From assembly GCA_965276675.1 (NCBI GenBank), contig OZ255624.1, positions 2,790,001 to 2,854,000 on the forward strand: a stretch of DNA of 64,000 bases, read 5' to 3'. Positions 60,447 through 64,000 of the stretch are shown here, in pieces. This stretch comes from G965276675 sp965276675. Its GTDB lineage: Bacteria; Acidobacteriota; Terriglobia; Terriglobales; Acidobacteriaceae. Positions within the stretch are counted from its first letter, which is position 1. Every line of letters begins with the position of its first letter. A model generated the notes under the pieces. It did no database searches. It saw only the letters and a list, made by a program, of their open reading frames with translations, and was not told where the DNA came from. The position numbers and the translations under genes were made by a program.

Positions 60447-61727
60447 CTAAACAGCCGGCGCGTTGGCCTGGACATCGAGAGGCTTGATGGCGCCGAGCAT
60501 CAAGACATACCCGGCAATGCCGCAGATCAGGAACGCGCCTGCGACGTTGAAGGCCCCCGCAAAAGAATGCTGCCGGTGCAAAATATAACCCGTGACGATA
60601 GGAGCCGCGATGGCGGAGATCTGGTTTGCCAGGTTCATGATGGCGCCCACACGTCCGGTCGAGTTCGGAGGAGCAATCAAAGATGGAATGGACCAAAGCA
60701 CGGGCGCAGCCGCTGAAAGGCCACCCAGTGCGAGACTCAGCCAGAGCACTGCCACCCGTGGACTCGTCACATGTGCTGGCGCAAGAATGCATAGGCCTAG
60801 CGTAGTCCCAACGGTCAGCACCGTGCGCCGCACATGGTTGGCGTCGCGTCCTCTGCGAATAAGCAGGTCCACCAGCCATCCGCCGATGACGAAATCTGCG
60901 ACAGCGGCAAAGATCCACGGCGCCCCCGCAAAGAGCACGGAGCGCGCCTGCCCCAAGTGAAATGCCGAGGCGACATAAAACGGCAACCAGGTGAGCAACA
61001 GATAAAAGGAATAGTTGTAGGCAGCCGATCCGAGCGCGAGCCCGATCACCTTTTTCTGGCGTATCAGTGTGCCCAGTGCGGTGCCTAAAGCAACGCCGGC
61101 GGTGTTCACGATCGCGGCCGGCACCGTCACCTGAGTGCGTGCCAGCGAGGGTTCGCGGTAGACCGCAGCAAAGACCATCGCGTAGACCGCGCTCAGCGCT
61201 GCGGTCGCGAGAAAGCTGGCGTGCCAGCCAAAGCGCAGCAGCAGCAATCCCAGCACAGGAGTGCCGATGCCAATGGAGAGCTTTGCTGCCGCATCGAAGA
61301 TCGCCGTCGGCACACTTCGCTCCTCTTGCGGAAACCAATGCCCGATCGCTTTGGCGTTGGCAGGGAAGGTCGGCGCCTCACCGATGCCCAGCAGCAGCCG
61401 TGACGCAAAAAAGAGCATGACCGTTGTAGCCATCACCGCCCCCGCCGATGCCACGGCCCACAGCACAATGCCGACCAGCATGACGCGGCGCACACCGAAG
61501 CGATCCAGCAGCACGCCGCTTGGCAGCTGCATCGCCGCATACGTCCAGCTATACGCGCTCAGCAGATAGCCAAAGCCCACGTCCGATAGGCGGAACGAGT
61601 GCAGGAGTGCATCGTGCGCGACGGACAGGTTAACGCGGTCGAAGTAGTTGACCAGCACACCCGCGCCCAGCAGCCAAGCAATTTGCCAGCGACCGCGTTC
61701 GCCAGCTGCTTTGGAAGATTCCTGCAT
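60447..61727 (-). CDS. MFS transporter, ACS (hexuronate/galactonate-type) family
   Basis: 426 residues, twelve helices. Anion:cation symporter features: NYFDRVNLSVAHDALLHSFR (YxDRxN motif), LSDVGFGYLLSAYSWTYAAM, PSGVLLDRFGVRRVMLVGIV and GIGEAPTFPANAKAIGHWFP. Family members import sugar acids such as galactonate, glucarate or hexuronates by proton symport. It converges on the dehydrogenase pair with only 1 bp between the stops, suggesting that the three form a sugar-acid catabolism set. Specificity not known. Confidence 0.9.
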   Translation of the reverse strand: MQESSKAAGERGRWQIAWLLGAGVLVNYFDRVNLSVAHDALLHSFRLSDVGFGYLLSAYSWTYAAMQLPSGVLLDRFGVRRVMLVGIVLWAVASAGAVMATTVMLFFASRLLLGIGEAPTFPANAKAIGHWFPQEERSVPTAIFDAAAKLSIGIGTPVLGLLLLRFGWHASFLATAALSAVYAMVFAAVYREPSLARTQVTVPAAIVNTAGVALGTALGTLIRQKKVIGLALGSAAYNYSFYLLLTWLPFYVASAFHLGQARSVLFAGAPWIFAAVADFVIGGWLVDLLIRRGRDANHVRRTVLTVGTTLGLCILAPAHVTSPRVAVLWLSLALGGLSAAAPVLWSIPSLIAPPNSTGRVGAIMNLANQISAIAAPIVTGYILHRQHSFAGAFNVAGAFLICGIAGYVLMLGAIKPLDVQANAPAV

Positions 61728-61989
61728 CGTCTGTCAGTGTAGAGCCTGCGGAGGTTGCAGCCTGTCGTATGTGTCTAAAACATCACCTCTAGAAACGTCA
61801 CTTTGGTGCGAAAGCTACAATCAGCACGTGCCGCGCCGAGACTCGCTACAGCTGCAGATTCGGCTGACCGATGTTCGCAGGCGCGAAGCGAGGGAGGCAG
61901 TTAACTTTCACATGTGGGCACGGCTCCGGCTCATGCTTTAGAGTCTCGGGCTGTTCTTACACTTCCGGCACGGATGCATCTAATCGCAC
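61728..61989. other. Divergent promoter region between the MFS gene and glpK
   Basis: 262 bp. Start codons of both neighbours are at its ends. No palindrome or promoter that I can name with certainty. Confidence 0.35.
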
Positions 61990-63524
<1,535 letters not shown>

Positions 63525-63528
<4 letters not shown>

Positions 63529-64000
63529 AGCGCGAAGAGATGCTTGCCCGGATGAAGGCGCGCAGCGACCCATGGGATATGGTGATCATCGGCGGTGGCG
63601 CAACCGGCGTAGGCATCGCCGTCGATGCGGTTACGCGCGGTTTTGAGGTACTGCTGCTGGAGCGCGAAGACTTCGGTAAGGCCACTTCCAGCCGCAGCAC
63701 CAAGCTAGTCCACGGCGGCGTGCGCTATCTGGAACAGGGCAACGTTTCGCTCGTCATGGAGGCGCTCAAAGAACGCGGACTGCTGCGGCAGAACGCGCCA
63801 CACCTCGTCCACGATCTCGCCTTCGTCGTCCCCAACTACGTTTGGTGGGAGGCTCCGTTCTACGGCATCGGCATGAAGGTCTACGACCTGCTCGCCGGCA
63901 AGTACGGCTTTGGGAAGTCACGCATCCTCTCCCGCGAAGAGACACTGGAGCGGCTGCCGACCATCCAGACCGATGGCCTAAAGAGTGGCGTCGTCTACTA
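63525..64000 (+). CDS. glpD: Glycerol-3-phosphate dehydrogenase (FAD), N-terminal part
   Basis: Begins at ATG 63525 in overlap with glpK and runs off the window after ~158 codons. FAD-binding Rossmann motif WDMVIIGGGATGVGIAVDAV, then LLLEREDFGKATSSRSTKLV and HGGVRYLEQGNVSLVMEALK, RGLLRQNAPHLVHDLAFVVP are typical of aerobic GlpD. Oxidises sn-glycerol-3-phosphate to DHAP at the membrane, feeding electrons to quinone. With glpK this gives glycerol catabolism. Confidence 0.94.

Overview
The window looks like a chromosomal segment of an Acidobacteriota (Terriglobales-type) bacterium. This is inferred from the high-GC Gram-negative coding style, TTG/GTG starts, tandem short hairpins between convergent genes, and the mix of housekeeping and glycan-handling genes. 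No ribosomal RNA is present, so the placement is provisional.

Region 1 (1-27.7 kb) is mostly ordinary chromosome. It holds molybdenum hydroxylase subunits, a GAF-GAF-PP2C phosphatase, aroA, a TolC-family protein, truA, an M20 peptidase, an amidohydrolase, a Uma2-type protein, an EamA transporter, an HtrA/Deg protease, a peptidoglycan-binding protein, lysA, an alpha/beta hydrolase, a PspC protein, a TPR protein, thiD, rlpA, pyrF and a methyltransferase. Two broken genes lie here: a fused toxin-antitoxin remnant at 16.7-16.9 kb and a truncated beta-carbonic anhydrase at 25.7 kb. A 59-residue zinc-ribbon protein sits at 26.2 kb.

Region 2 (27.7-30.5 kb) is the most unusual part. A 242-residue protein has all seven of its cysteines in one strictly three-residue-periodic run (C-x-x repeats). 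It is followed by a radical SAM/SPASM enzyme with a PqqD-like N-terminal region, and then by a 46-residue Gly/Leu/Phe hydrophobic peptide whose start codon overlaps the enzyme's stop codon. A perfect 12-bp hairpin follows. This looks like an undescribed ribosomally made, post-translationally modified peptide (RiPP)-like system.

Region 3 (30.6-36 kb) returns to housekeeping and glycan genes: a CPBP membrane protease, accA, an acyltransferase and a GH29 alpha-L-fucosidase.

Region 4 (36-58.3 kb) is accessory DNA dense in regulators, efflux pumps, small oxidoreductases and decaying genes. Intact units include marR plus an MFS pump (pump C-terminus frameshifted), a sigma factor/YCII/reductase cluster, and tetR plus an EmrB-type pump. 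Decayed units include a LysR regulator, an AraC regulator, a DUF1801 gene, a DUF1016 gene, a TolC/EmrA deletion fusion, an NmrA-like gene, a transposase fragment, a ParB-like tail and a tyrosine integrase. The integrase lies 68 bp from the 3' end of a tRNA-Asp gene, which suggests that an island entered at this tRNA and has been eroding by deletions and frameshifts.

Region 5 (58.6-64 kb) is chromosomal sugar and polyol metabolism: an overlapping zinc dehydrogenase/SDR pair with a convergent ACS-type MFS transporter, then glpK overlapping glpD, which runs off the window.
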